A stretch of 64,000 nt of DNA, from the NCBI RefSeq assembly GCF_014192105.1, contig NZ_JACHXK010000001.1, positions 496,001-560,000 of the forward strand, written 5' to 3'. Numbering within the stretch: position 1 is the stretch's first letter; every line of letters starts with the position of its first letter. Origin of the DNA: Paenibacillus phyllosphaerae. GTDB lineage: Bacteria; Bacillota; Bacilli; Paenibacillales; Paenibacillaceae. Made by a program: the position numbers and the translations under genes. The notes beneath the pieces were generated by a model. It ran no database searches, had not been told where the DNA came from, and saw only the letters and a program-made list of their open reading frames with translations. Shown here in pieces: positions 43,588 through 51,939 of the stretch.

Positions 43588-45123
43588 TTACTTACCGTCG
43601 AAGCTTTGCGCCAGTCTATAGAGCTCCGCCAGTTCCTCAGGCGACATCTCCGGACCCTTCGGCATCTCCTGCACGACATCCATCTTCCGACGGCTGCCTC
43701 TCGCAGCCGATTGGCCTGTGGCGCGCCCGCCCGTACGCTTGCGGCTGTCGCCAGCTCCAGCGTAGCCGGATTCCCTTCTGCTGCCGCGTTCTTGCTCCAG
43801 CTTCATTTGCTCCTTCACGTAGCCGATCGCCTTCTCATACGTGTCGACCCGCTTCATGAGCATATTCGATGCCACTGCATCGATATAAGTCTTCGTCACC
43901 CGCTGCGCGTCGTTGACGCCTAGGACATAATGAATAAGGACATTAATCACGGGGCCGCTCAGCTTATAATTAAGGTCAATGACTTCGAACACGCGAATGA
44001 GCCATTCCGGCACTGCCCCCGGGAAGAAACGCGCAATGAAACGGGTATGCGGTTCGTTGCGCATCAACATATTGTACTGGTGGATATCGCAGCGGCCTTG
44101 AAGCGCCATCGGCACGTCCATATAGAACTCCTCGAGTACGCCCACCTCATCGGGCGTCTCCTCCGACCCCTGATCGACGGCGGCGGCGGTATCCGCTGCG
44201 GCAACGCGCCCGATTACCCGCTCACGCTCCTCGGTACGTTTGCGGCCTTGGCGGTACATTTGATTCGCGCGCAACTGTAATTCATCATACATGAGTTCGC
44301 CGCGCGAATTGAAGATATCATCTTCATCCAGCAGACGGCACAAGTCCACGACGGACAGATTATATTTGTACGCGGCGTAGTTCAGCTGCGCAAGCTGCTC
44401 CTCGTCACCGCGCAGACGTTCGACATATTTGCGGTTTACCGAATTGCGCGGGAAGCGCGTAATAATCTCCGCATATTGTATTCCCGCCGTCTCCATCTGC
44501 GGCTTCGGCGTTACGGCGCGCACCGGCGCGACCTCGGCAAGCGCCTGATCGAGCTCCTGATCGACCGCATAAGCATTCAATCGGAACAGTTCATAGAAAG
44601 GCATGGTCAAGCTCTCGCGCTGCAGGTCCTGCGCCCCGGCAAGCTCGTCGGCCTCCTTCGCATAGAAGGCTTCCCGCAAAGAGATCACGGCGTATTTGCC
44701 CACTTTATCGCGCAGCAGCATCGTCAGATGCGGATTGCTGAAGAACTCGTCCGGCATAAGCGGCTTGGCCATCTCGTACTCATAGACGAAATCATCGTTA
44801 TCCGTCAGGCCGAGTCTCGCGCATTGCAGCAATCCGACCGCTTCGAGCCTGGAACACTGGTCGATCAGCTCCTGGCGCCCGCGTTCATTCATGTCCATGC
44901 CAAGTCCCAGGAATAGCTTACGCTGCGGCGATAGCGGCGAATATCCGATCCGATCTTCCGCCGTCTGCTGATAGAGCAGCTCATAGAGTCCTATTGCAAA
45001 AGCACCGATCATGGGCTGATATATGAGCGCGAGCATTTTGCGATCCAGCGCGCTCATCGCAAAATCGCGGAACGTATAGTAACGGTGATGCTCTGTAAAT
45101 TGATGCAAGTTACCGATCCGCAT
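43588..45123 (-). CDS. dnaB: replication initiation and membrane attachment protein DnaB
   Basis: 511 residues. An N-terminal winged-helix region (RDFAMSALDRKMLALIYQPMIGAFAIGLYELL) and a C-terminal DnaD-like domain (LSGPVINVLIHYVLGVNDAQRVTKTYIDAVASNM) as in the Firmicutes initiator DnaB, not the helicase. The tail from about residue 445 is basic and low-complexity (GSRRESGYAGAGDSRKRTG). Operon with dnaI as in Bacillus. Confidence 0.92.
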   Translation of the reverse strand: MRIGNLHQFTEHHRYYTFRDFAMSALDRKMLALIYQPMIGAFAIGLYELLYQQTAEDRIGYSPLSPQRKLFLGLGMDMNERGRQELIDQCSRLEAVGLLQCARLGLTDNDDFVYEYEMAKPLMPDEFFSNPHLTMLLRDKVGKYAVISLREAFYAKEADELAGAQDLQRESLTMPFYELFRLNAYAVDQELDQALAEVAPVRAVTPKPQMETAGIQYAEIITRFPRNSVNRKYVERLRGDEEQLAQLNYAAYKYNLSVVDLCRLLDEDDIFNSRGELMYDELQLRANQMYRQGRKRTEERERVIGRVAAADTAAAVDQGSEETPDEVGVLEEFYMDVPMALQGRCDIHQYNMLMRNEPHTRFIARFFPGAVPEWLIRVFEVIDLNYKLSGPVINVLIHYVLGVNDAQRVTKTYIDAVASNMLMKRVDTYEKAIGYVKEQMKLEQERGSRRESGYAGAGDSRKRTGGRATGQSAARGSRRKMDVVQEMPKGPEMSPEELAELYRLAQSFDGK

Positions 45124-45187
45124 TCGTCTATCTACCCCATCCCCTTAGATTGTTCTCCTATTCTACCACACTTTGCGATAGAGTCGA

Positions 45188-45220
45188 AAAAAAGAAAATT
45201 CCCTCGATTGAGGGAATTTT
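45188..45220 (-). terminator. terminator between the hydrolase gene and dnaB
   Basis: AAAATTCCCTC-gatt-GAGGGAATTTT, followed on the minus strand by CTTTTTTTC. Confidence 0.88.
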
Positions 45221-45251
45221 CCGCTTGCGTCTCGGTCCTTCCGAGCCTCGG

Positions 45252-46124
45252 TTATGGCGCCCAATTCTCGCCGTCCACACCGCCTGTAATGCCATGTTGG
45301 GCGAGCTCTTGCATCAATGCATCGCGTTCCTCGAACGTGTCGGCCAGCGCTCCGTTCTCAAGCTTGTCGATCCATTGCCGCATAATGAGCGCCGTCTTGC
45401 CCGGCTCCTTCATGAGAAGCTTGCGCTCGGCCCCTTGAATACCGTACATCTCCACATTCGGCAGCATTCGGTACATGGCGGACGCATAATGCGATCCGAC
45501 ATGATCCGACGTTCCATAGATAAGCAGCATCGGCTGCCGGATCCCATGCAGCTCGCGTTCAAGCGAAACACGCAAGCAAGCATCGATGTATTCCTGCCAC
45601 CGCTTGACATCCCCTTGCATCGCATCGTCCATCATGCCTTGAAAAGCCGGCCGGTTGTCAGCCTCGCTCCAGGCCGACTGCAGCGCGATGGCGCGCTTGG
45701 CGTTGAACCGGCTCGCAAGATGGGCGGCTTTCAGCTTCGTTCGGCTAATCAGGTCATGGTAACCGGGAGCGCCAGAGATGAGAATTCCACCGCGGAACCG
45801 GTCCGGATACGACTTGAGCGCCAGCAATGCCGCGAGCGACCCCGCACCGTAACTGCACACATACGCGGTCCGGATCCCGCACTCATCGAGCAATCTGCGC
45901 ATATCTTCCGCGATAAGCGGAATAGTGAGCTTAGACTCTCCGGCTTCGCTGTGTCCATGGCCGCGGACGTCGAAAGTCACGATCCGCCGCTTATCATACA
46001 GCTCCGTCTTCACATAGGTAAACAAGCGGCTGCTCGTACATGGCGGATGCACACAAATTACGGGTACGCCATAACCTTCGTTACGGTATTGTATTGAAAT
46101 ATCTCCATCTCGAAAAAAAGGCAC
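45252..46124 (-). CDS. alpha/beta-hydrolase fold protein, catalytic His apparently missing
   Basis: 290 residues. Oxyanion strand VICVHPPCTSS (usual HG replaced by HPP), VTFDVRGHGHSE, nucleophile elbow YVCSYGAGS with Ser91, acid in LLIYGTSDHVG (Asp207). The usual C-terminal His (normally in a GAGH-like motif before ExP) is replaced by GAERKLLMKEP, with Arg234 at that place. Either another residue serves or the protein is not a classical hydrolase. Substrate unknown. It is a single gene with its own terminator. Confidence 0.75.
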   Translation of the reverse strand: MPFFRDGDISIQYRNEGYGVPVICVHPPCTSSRLFTYVKTELYDKRRIVTFDVRGHGHSEAGESKLTIPLIAEDMRRLLDECGIRTAYVCSYGAGSLAALLALKSYPDRFRGGILISGAPGYHDLISRTKLKAAHLASRFNAKRAIALQSAWSEADNRPAFQGMMDDAMQGDVKRWQEYIDACLRVSLERELHGIRQPMLLIYGTSDHVGSHYASAMYRMLPNVEMYGIQGAERKLLMKEPGKTALIMRQWIDKLENGALADTFEERDALMQELAQHGITGGVDGENWAP

Positions 46125-46221
46125 GCAACATCACCTCGGATATAACGCTCGGCTTAATGCCGATGCGAGCTATTTTCCTTAGCATGCCCGTACCTGTATG
46201 ACTTTCATGTTTACGACTGGC

Positions 46222-46509
46222 CTAGAACATTTTGTAACCGCCGCGGCGCAGGTAGCGAATCGTGGACCCGCTTACATAAGCACCGATAAGCGCGCCGATC
46301 ACAGGCAGAATATCCACGAATGTAAAGGCAGTGAAATTGCCGGCGAAATTCTTGGAGTCATCCCACGTCTGCCAGATGAACACCGGAACAAGCACGAGGA
46401 TAAATAAATAAATCGGAAACCAGGTGGTCTTGAGCAGCATGTTGAGAATAAAGCCGATCCCGAACATCATGACGAAGAACAGCACCATTGCGATTACGAG
46501 TTGGAGCAT
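46222..46509 (-). CDS. yuiB: YuiB-family membrane protein
   Basis: 95 residues with three membrane helices (LQLVIAMVLFFVMMFGIGFILNML, TWFPIYLFILVLVPVFI, FVDILPVIGALIGAYVSG). It matches the YuiB family of Bacillales, function unknown; in Bacillus yuiB lies near an NADH dehydrogenase gene, and here ndh is 1.3 kb away. The ATG at 46509 has AAGGGGAATAACGGAT upstream. Confidence 0.8.
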   Translation of the reverse strand: MLQLVIAMVLFFVMMFGIGFILNMLLKTTWFPIYLFILVLVPVFIWQTWDDSKNFAGNFTAFTFVDILPVIGALIGAYVSGSTIRYLRRGGYKMF

Positions 46510-46695
46510 ATCCGTTATTCCCCTTTCACTACAAATTAGTTTAGTAGATGGGCCCAAGGAAGTCAATTTCTAGCCACTTCTTGTCACAAGTCCGTCATTT
46601 GCTCTTGTTTGTTCGATTACGATACAATGAGAGCGATTAATCGAAGCGGTTCCCAAGTAATAAAATACCATTTGACTAAAGGAGAGACGATAGCG

Positions 46696-47442
46696 ATGAG
46701 TGAAGCAGCACAGACACTAGAAGGCTGGTACGCGCTACATGATTTCCGCTCCATCGATTGGACGGCCTGGAAGAATGCAGAGGCTGGCGTACGTGAGCGC
46801 GCATTGGACGAGCTACATACTTTATTGAAAGAATGGCAGGCAGCGGAGGACGCGAAGACCGGCAGCACCGCGTTCTACAGCATTGTCGGACAGAAGGCGG
46901 AATTCGTGCTGATGCATCTGCGCGAGACGCTCGAAGAACTGAATGCGATCGAGACGGCTTTCAACAAAACGACGTTCGCCCAATTCACGTTGAAGACGTA
47001 CTCGTATGTATCGATCGTCGAGCTGAGCAATTACATGGCCGCACCGGGCAGCGACCCGATGCAGAATCCGGAGATCGTCGCCCGCCTGAAGCCTACGCTG
47101 CCGAAAGCGGCGCATATCTGCTTCTATCCGATGAACAAGCGCCGCGACGGCGCAGACAACTGGTACATGCTGAGCATGGACGAGCGCCGCACGATGATGC
47201 GCAGCCACGGCATGATCGGCCGCACGTATGCAGGCAAGGTGAAACAAATCATTACCGGCTCGGTCGGCTTCGACAACTGGGAATGGGGTGTTACGCTGTT
47301 CGCGGAGGATGCGCTGCAATTCAAGAAGCTGGTCTACGAAATGCGTTTCGACGAAGTAAGCGCACGCTTCGGCGACTTCGGCGACTTCTATGTCGGCAAC
47401 CTGCTGACAGAAGAGAAGCTTGGACAATTGCTCTCGATCTAA
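46696..47442 (+). CDS. hemQ: coproheme decarboxylase HemQ
   Basis: 248 residues, chlorite-dismutase fold. The reactive Tyr is in CFYPMNKRR (Tyr144) and the proximal haem His in [10 protein letters not shown] (His171), as in HemQ of Gram-positive bacteria; the chlorite dismutase Arg pattern is not seen. It converts coproheme III to haem b, the last step of the coproporphyrin-dependent route. The ATG at 46696 has AAAGGAG upstream. A likely promoter is TTGCTC-N18-TACAAT just before 46625. Terminator follows. Confidence 0.93.
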   Translation: MSEAAQTLEGWYALHDFRSIDWTAWKNAEAGVRERALDELHTLLKEWQAAEDAKTGSTAFYSIVGQKAEFVLMHLRETLEELNAIETAFNKTTFAQFTLKTYSYVSIVELSNYMAAPGSDPMQNPEIVARLKPTLPKAAHICFYPMNKRRDGADNWYMLSMDERRTMMRSHGMIGRTYAGKVKQIITGSVGFDNWEWGVTLFAEDALQFKKLVYEMRFDEVSARFGDFGDFYVGNLLTEEKLGQLLSI

Positions 47443-47454
47443 ATGAACGCCATG

Positions 47455-47494
47455 AAAAAGCGGATGAAGCATTTAGCTTCATCCGCTTTTATTA
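47455..47494 (+). terminator. bidirectional terminator between hemQ and the ndh operon
   Basis: AAAAGCGGATGAAGC-attta-GCTTCATCCGCTTTT, a 15-bp stem with A and T tracts on both sides. Confidence 0.92.
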
Positions 47495-47504
47495 TGGCGA
47501 CCAA

Positions 47505-47762
47505 CTAATCTTCGTTCTCCTCTTCCTCCATCAGACGCTTCATCTCAAGATAAATCTCCGTCTGACGATCACGCTCGCGTCCCTTCTCCTTCAACCGTTC
47601 AATCGCGGGCTGGATGAGAAGATCCACTTCCTTCTGGACGACGGCGGACAAATCATAGCGTGTCTGGGATTCCAGGAACGATCCGACTTCCATCAGGGCA
47701 TTATAGCGGTCCAGTTCATCGCGCGTCAGCAAACCGCGTACTTGCACGCTGCAGTGCCGCAT
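47505..47762 (-). CDS. hypothetical protein coupled to ndh
   Basis: 85 residues, soluble, acidic, helical (VQKEVDLLIQPAIERLKEKG, ending MKRLMEEEENED). The N-terminus [18 protein letters not shown] is followed by no known motif. Its ATG shares a base with the ndh stop codon (TAATG), so translation is coupled to ndh. Family not recognised; the tight coupling suggests a role with NADH dehydrogenase. Confidence 0.75.
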   Translation of the reverse strand: MRHCSVQVRGLLTRDELDRYNALMEVGSFLESQTRYDLSAVVQKEVDLLIQPAIERLKEKGRERDRQTEIYLEMKRLMEEEENED

Positions 47763-48955
47763 TAGAAGAACTTGCCTTTGCGCAGCACGAGTGGGATTCC
47801 GCCGATGATGAACAGATAACGAAGATCGATCAGCTTCTTCAGCCATGCCGCCGTACGGCCGCGATACGTCTTGCCGAACGCGAGGCCGATTGCTTCGCCT
47901 TTACCTAGGGAAGCTACCGTGCCTTTATTCTTGAATTCGAATTTGCGCAGCGGCTGATTGCGAATGGATGCAACCAGATTGTGAGCGCAAGTGACGCCTT
48001 GCTGCATGGCAATCTGCGCGGTTGGCGGATACGGACGGCCTTCCGGATTGAACATGAGCGAGTTGTCGCCGATGACGTAAATATTGTCGTGGCCAGGCGC
48101 ACGCAGCGTCTCATCCACCTTCACGCGGCCGCGCATCGTCTCGAAGCCTGCTTCATCGACAAGACGGTTGCCGCGGACGCCGGCTGCCCAGATGACGGTT
48201 GCCGAACGAATCTCCTCGCCGTCGCCGACGATTACGCCGTCCGGCGTGCATTCCTTGATGGCAGTGCCGATCCGGAACGTAACGCCCTTCTTCGTCAGCA
48301 CTTGCATCGCATACTCGACCAGCTCCGGATCGAAGCCCGGAAGCGCGGTCGGCGCCGCCTCCACGTTAATAATCTTCACGAGTTGACGGTCCACGTCGAA
48401 CTGCTTGCACAGCTCCGGTACACGGTCGGCCAGTTCGCCGACGAACTCGATGCCCGTGAAGCCGGCTCCGCCGACTACGAACGTCAAGTAATCCGTGCGA
48501 TGCGGCTCGCGCTTGTAGCGGGCAAATTGATATTCGATATGCTCGCGGATCAGACGAACCGAGTTGATACTGCGAATATTCATCGCGTACTCGTTCATGC
48601 CAGGAATGCCGAACGTCTCTGGCTCGCCGCCAACGCCGATAACGAGATAATCGTAAGATAGCGTGCCGTCCTCCAGAATGACTTTCTTATCCTGCGTCCG
48701 GATTTGGACAACGGTCGATTTGACGAAATCAATCTTAAACTCATCGATAAGCTTCGAGATGCTGACACGGGCGTTCTCCGCTTTGTCCGTGCCGGCAGCA
48801 GGCATATGTAGATGAGTTGTAATATAATGGTAGTCATGCTTATTCACAAGCGTGACATCGGCTTCATTATAATTGAGCTCTTTCTGAAGTCGAAGCGCAG
48901 TAAGGATACCGCCGTAACCCGCTCCGAGGATGACAATCTTCGGTATGTTGCTCAT
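47762..48955 (-). CDS. ndh: type II NADH dehydrogenase
   Basis: 397 residues. FAD fold [22 protein letters not shown] fold [21 protein letters not shown]-terminal motif [13 protein letters not shown], and an amphipathic C-terminal membrane-binding region ([28 protein letters not shown]). It passes electrons from NADH to menaquinone without pumping. A Rex box lies 35 bp upstream. The start at 48955 gives the usual [16 protein letters not shown]; an ATG six codons earlier is possible. Confidence 0.95.
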   Translation of the reverse strand: MSNIPKIVILGAGYGGILTALRLQKELNYNEADVTLVNKHDYHYITTHLHMPAAGTDKAENARVSISKLIDEFKIDFVKSTVVQIRTQDKKVILEDGTLSYDYLVIGVGGEPETFGIPGMNEYAMNIRSINSVRLIREHIEYQFARYKREPHRTDYLTFVVGGAGFTGIEFVGELADRVPELCKQFDVDRQLVKIINVEAAPTALPGFDPELVEYAMQVLTKKGVTFRIGTAIKECTPDGVIVGDGEEIRSATVIWAAGVRGNRLVDEAGFETMRGRVKVDETLRAPGHDNIYVIGDNSLMFNPEGRPYPPTAQIAMQQGVTCAHNLVASIRNQPLRKFEFKNKGTVASLGKGEAIGLAFGKTYRGRTAAWLKKLIDLRYLFIIGGIPLVLRKGKFF

Positions 48956-48989
48956 CTCAATAATCCCATCCATTCCTGTTTCTTTAGCA

Positions 48990-49007
48990 TTGTGAAAAAT
49001 TACACAA
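48990..49007. promoter_or_regulatory. Rex operator upstream of ndh
   Basis: TTGTGAAAAATTACACAA matches the Rex consensus TTGTGAAWWWWTTCACAA in 17 or more of 18 positions when read on either strand. Rex senses NADH/NAD and is known to control ndh in Bacillus. Confidence 0.9.
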
Positions 49008-49440
49008 TCACAGTTAAAATATCGGTTTTCTCTCTCTATAGGCAGAATATGAAAATTGCTTCATTATCAAGCATGATGCACCATTCGAACCCTATCTTTT
49101 AATATCACACATAATACAAATTTTTCACCCAAAGTTCAAGGTACAAATATACGAAAATCTTTAGAAGGTTATACAATTTGCACAATATTATGCCGCCTTT
49201 CTCAAGGCTGTAAACGGCTTCATAATGGTGCAAATTTCTAACGCTTGGAGGCGGTTGATCAAAGTCCTTTGAAACTCGAACAATTAATGAAGATATACGT
49301 CTATAATCCTTAATAGTCGCAACCTTGCAATGGAGACGATTACATTCTATAACATGAAAATATAATATGCCCAGGCGAACCGCGATGTGCATGCCTCGCA
49401 CGGTTCGTTCTTGGCGTAACAACGCCCTGAATGTTTAAAC
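49008..49440. other. AT-rich intergenic region
   Basis: An open frame on the minus strand (49105-49422) lacks a ribosome site and a convincing composition and is not called. A GAACCG/CGGTTC hairpin lies near 49378-49406. No gene is recognised. Confidence 0.5.
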
Positions 49441-49445
49441 GAAAG

Positions 49446-49506
49446 AGGGTATCCTACCTGTGATGACCTGCTTCTGATCAGGAAGCGGCGACAAGGAGGA
49501 TACCCT
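49446..49506 (+). promoter_or_regulatory. inverted repeat covering the ribosome site of the zinc-ribbon gene
   Basis: AGGGTATCCT (49446-49455) pairs exactly with AGGATACCCT (49497-49506), which includes most of the AAGGAGGA ribosome site. Between them GCTTC and GAAGC form an inner hairpin. Translation could be controlled by opening this stem. Confidence 0.55.
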
Positions 49507-49508
49507 TT

Positions 49509-49772
49509 ATGTTATGTCCAGTATGCAATGGGTTGGAATCCCTTTCCACGGTATGCGCAAGCTGCGGGAATACGGCGGCAGACTGCGGCCCGCTCTCTGA
49601 TTACGCCGGTCCATATGCTCCTTATGAGCCGGATTACGGCATGGTTAACGGCTCCCATGGAACCATCGTCTCTCATGAAGGCGATCAAAATTGCAAACAC
49701 ATTGTTTGTTGCACACAGTGCGGGCAAAGCCAGGAAGTGGCTGTCATGAAATGGCTTGCAAACGGGGGCTGA
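49509..49772 (+). CDS. zinc-ribbon hypothetical protein
   Basis: 87 residues. CPVCNG and CASCGN at the N-terminus and CKHIVCCTQCGQ near the C-terminus give two or more zinc-type Cys pairs; the middle is Tyr/Pro/Asp-rich (DYAGPYAPYEPDYG). Proteins of this layout occur in many Paenibacillus genomes as hypothetical proteins. Ribosome site AAGGAGGATACCCTTT. It converges with sda. Confidence 0.75.
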   Translation: MLCPVCNGLESLSTVCASCGNTAADCGPLSDYAGPYAPYEPDYGMVNGSHGTIVSHEGDQNCKHIVCCTQCGQSQEVAVMKWLANGG

Positions 49773-49795
49773 TCGACTCAGCTCCAAGTAATTCT

Positions 49796-49942
49796 CTAGG
49801 CGGTAATACGACGAAAGTTGTCCGGGTTGATCTGCCTGCGTTTGATTTCAGCAGCGAGCAGATGGATGAATTCGGGTTCCAAATTAAACGAAATGGCCGC
49901 ATGGTAAGCTTCCAATAACAGCTCGTCAGACAGAATCTCCAA
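49796..49942 (-). CDS. sda: sporulation histidine kinase inhibitor Sda
   Basis: 48 residues. LSDELLLEAYHAAISFNLE followed by PEFIHLLAAEIKRR is the Sda helical hairpin that binds KinA/KinB dimerisation domains and blocks sporulation when DNA replication is disturbed. The TTG at 49942 is preferred: GGAAGGGAG lies 9 nt upstream and it gives the usual three residues before LSDELL; an ATG at 49978 would add 12 residues. DnaA-box-like sites cluster upstream. Confidence 0.9.
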   Translation of the reverse strand: MEILSDELLLEAYHAAISFNLEPEFIHLLAAEIKRRQINPDNFRRITA

Positions 49943-50014
49943 GGTTCCACACTCCCTTCCTGTTTCTTCCTTGCTCATCTTAGCATGTCCCCAAAATCAG
50001 AACAAGCGTTCGAG

Positions 50015-50113
50015 ATATCCACAATATGGTGTGGACAGCGTGTGTGTAAATTGTGCGTATTCAAGGAATAAACAGGAAAATCAAGGAGGATAATGTGGAT
50101 ACGTTTATACACA
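50015..50113. promoter_or_regulatory. cluster of DnaA-box-like sites upstream of sda
   Basis: ATATCCACA (50015-50023), TTACACACA (50041-50049, minus strand), GTATCCACA (50094-50102, minus strand) and TTATACACA (50105-50113). The last fits TTATNCACA exactly; the others have one mismatch. In B. subtilis DnaA directly activates sda through such boxes. Confidence 0.6.
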
Positions 50114-50193
50114 GAGCGGGACAACCATTTTTCAATAAAAAAGTTTAATGAATATCTATAAATCTATTAATCAAATATATTACATCCCATTCA

Positions 50194-50868
50194 TTATTGC
50201 GGCCTCGTATTCACCTCGAAGATCCATAGCTTACCATTCCGGTCGATCCCGAAATCGAATCCGAGCTGTCCGATGCCAGGGAACCTGGACTCCAGAATGC
50301 CTGTTGCGATGTGCGTCAGCACCCGCATCTCCCGCTTCTTCGAAGCTACTTTGCCGGGGGACAGCGAACGTCTGATGCCTTCCGAGCCGCTCAGCAGCTC
50401 ACCGCCGCGGCATAGGTTCGTCACGAACAAGCCCGGCTTGGCCAGTCGCCCTACGATGGCGCGAATCCGCCATACGCCGTCTTCCTTCACGTACTTCACC
50501 CGGTAATCGATGGGGCGCCCGCCGATGGTCGCCAAGCGGATTCCCTTCTGGATCAAATAGCGGCGGCCTTTGCGCTTCCGGTCCAAGGAGCGGAACATCG
50601 CTTCGAAGTTATCGAATCGCTTGGTCATCGAATAGTACGTATACGTATAGCCCGCCGCCCCTTCCCTCGTTACTTTGATGACGCCATGGCCTCCCGCCCC
50701 TTTAACCGGCTTCACGACAACCATCCCGTGGCTGCTCAGCATGCTGCGCAGATTATCCGAAGTGAACCTGCGGGTCGGCGGTATATGGGGCGCGATTCGT
50801 CCGTGCGACAGCAGCGCCTCCGTTTTGGCCCACTTGCTGGCTAGCTGCCTGCCGAGTTCATCACCCAT
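50194..50868 (-). CDS. YheC/YheD-type ATP-grasp spore-coat-associated protein
   Basis: 224 residues. ATP-grasp features: VVVKPVKGAGGHGVIKV (nucleotide lysine loop), IQKGIRLATIGGRPIDYRVKYVK, QLGFDFGIDRNGKLWIFEVNTRPQ. YheC and YheD are sporulation proteins of Bacillus. It is shorter than those and stops right after the last conserved motif (EVNTRPQ). The ATG follows AGAAAGGAGAGACGCACC. A sigma-K-like -10 lies upstream. Confidence 0.8.
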   Translation of the reverse strand: MGDELGRQLASKWAKTEALLSHGRIAPHIPPTRRFTSDNLRSMLSSHGMVVVKPVKGAGGHGVIKVTREGAAGYTYTYYSMTKRFDNFEAMFRSLDRKRKGRRYLIQKGIRLATIGGRPIDYRVKYVKEDGVWRIRAIVGRLAKPGLFVTNLCRGGELLSGSEGIRRSLSPGKVASKKREMRVLTHIATGILESRFPGIGQLGFDFGIDRNGKLWIFEVNTRPQ

Positions 50869-50902
50869 GGTGCGTCTCTCCTTTCTGCTAGCAATCTGCT
50901 AA

Positions 50903-50911
50903 TAGCATATG
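50903..50911 (-). promoter_or_regulatory. possible sigma-K -10 element of the YheC/D gene
   Basis: Minus-strand CATATGCTA fits CATANNNTA exactly, 35 bp before the start codon. No clear AC-type -35 is seen at 17 bp, so this is tentative. Confidence 0.35.
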
Positions 50912-51155
50912 CCCCGGAGACAGCTTTCTCTTGGATGATTGACCTTGGCAAGTCGCCTGATTGAAGAGGTTGGTAGATTCGCCGCGCCCTTATGCCCCTT
51001 TCGTCGCCTTTCGCGTTCAATCCCGCCATTCGAAGTGCAGGAAGCCGCCTAAATATCCGCAGGGCCTCTTCGCCGCCTGCAAAAAAATGGCTCGCCGCAG
51101 CGTTCTTTTTCAGTATAATGAGGTCAGCAACCCATAGACGAGGAGCTAACGAAAC

Positions 51156-51839
51156 ATGACAATCCGGATCATAATTGCCGACGACCAGACGCTTATGCGC
51201 GACGGCTTGCAGACGATCGTGCAGCTCGAAGACGATATGCAGGTCGTCGCCACAGCCGAGAACGGCTCAGAGGCTTACGAGTTGGTCAAGCTTCATCAGC
51301 CTGATCTTGTGCTGATGGATATCCGCATGCCGGTCATGGACGGCATTGCAAGCACGCGGCTCATTCGCAAGGAATTCCCAGGCACGCTGGTGCTCGTACT
51401 GACGACATTCGCCGAAGACGATTATATCGTCGATGCCCTTGCCGGCGGCGCATGCGGCTTCCTGCTCAAGGATATGCCCGGCGACCGGCTGCTTCAAGCC
51501 ATCCGCGAAGCGATTCGCGGCGAGCTCATGATGCCGACGGCGATCGCCTCCAAGCTGGCCGAGCGTATCGCGATGCTTTCCGGCAAAGAGCCCGTCAAGA
51601 AGAAAGGCTCCGAGGGACGCGGTGCCGCCCTGGACAAAACCATTCCGATCCGGTTCACCGATCGGGAGAAGACGGTCATTGCGCTTATGATGGAAGGAAT
51701 GACGAACCGCGAGATTGCCGGCAAGCTGTTCATGAGCGAGGGCACCGTCAAGAACTACGTCAGCACCATCTACGACAAGATCGGAACCAACGATCGCACA
51801 CAAGCCGTCCTTTGGCTTAAAGACATGACTCTTCTATGA
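51156..51839 (+). CDS. NarL-family response regulator
   Basis: 227 residues. A receiver domain with the acidic pair DD near the N-terminus, phospho-Asp in DLVLMDIRMPVMDG and Lys in FLLKDMPG, then a LuxR helix-turn-helix (FTDREKTVIALMMEGMTNREIAGKLFMSEGTVKNYVSTI). The cognate kinase gene follows 100 nt later. Ribosome site GAGGAGCTAACGAAAC. Confidence 0.93.
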   Translation: MTIRIIIADDQTLMRDGLQTIVQLEDDMQVVATAENGSEAYELVKLHQPDLVLMDIRMPVMDGIASTRLIRKEFPGTLVLVLTTFAEDDYIVDALAGGACGFLLKDMPGDRLLQAIREAIRGELMMPTAIASKLAERIAMLSGKEPVKKKGSEGRGAALDKTIPIRFTDREKTVIALMMEGMTNREIAGKLFMSEGTVKNYVSTIYDKIGTNDRTQAVLWLKDMTLL

Positions 51840-51939
51840 CCACGGTGACTGGTCATAGACGCTGCTCGGGGCGTACAATTGCCGTATCGACAACCCCCGA
51901 ACGGACATCAGCGCCTGTCGGACCAAAGGAGACCTCCGA

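Noticed and set aside
49105-49422. 105-codon open frame upstream of ndh
   Set aside because: No ribosome site, unusual composition for the genome, lies in the ndh control region.
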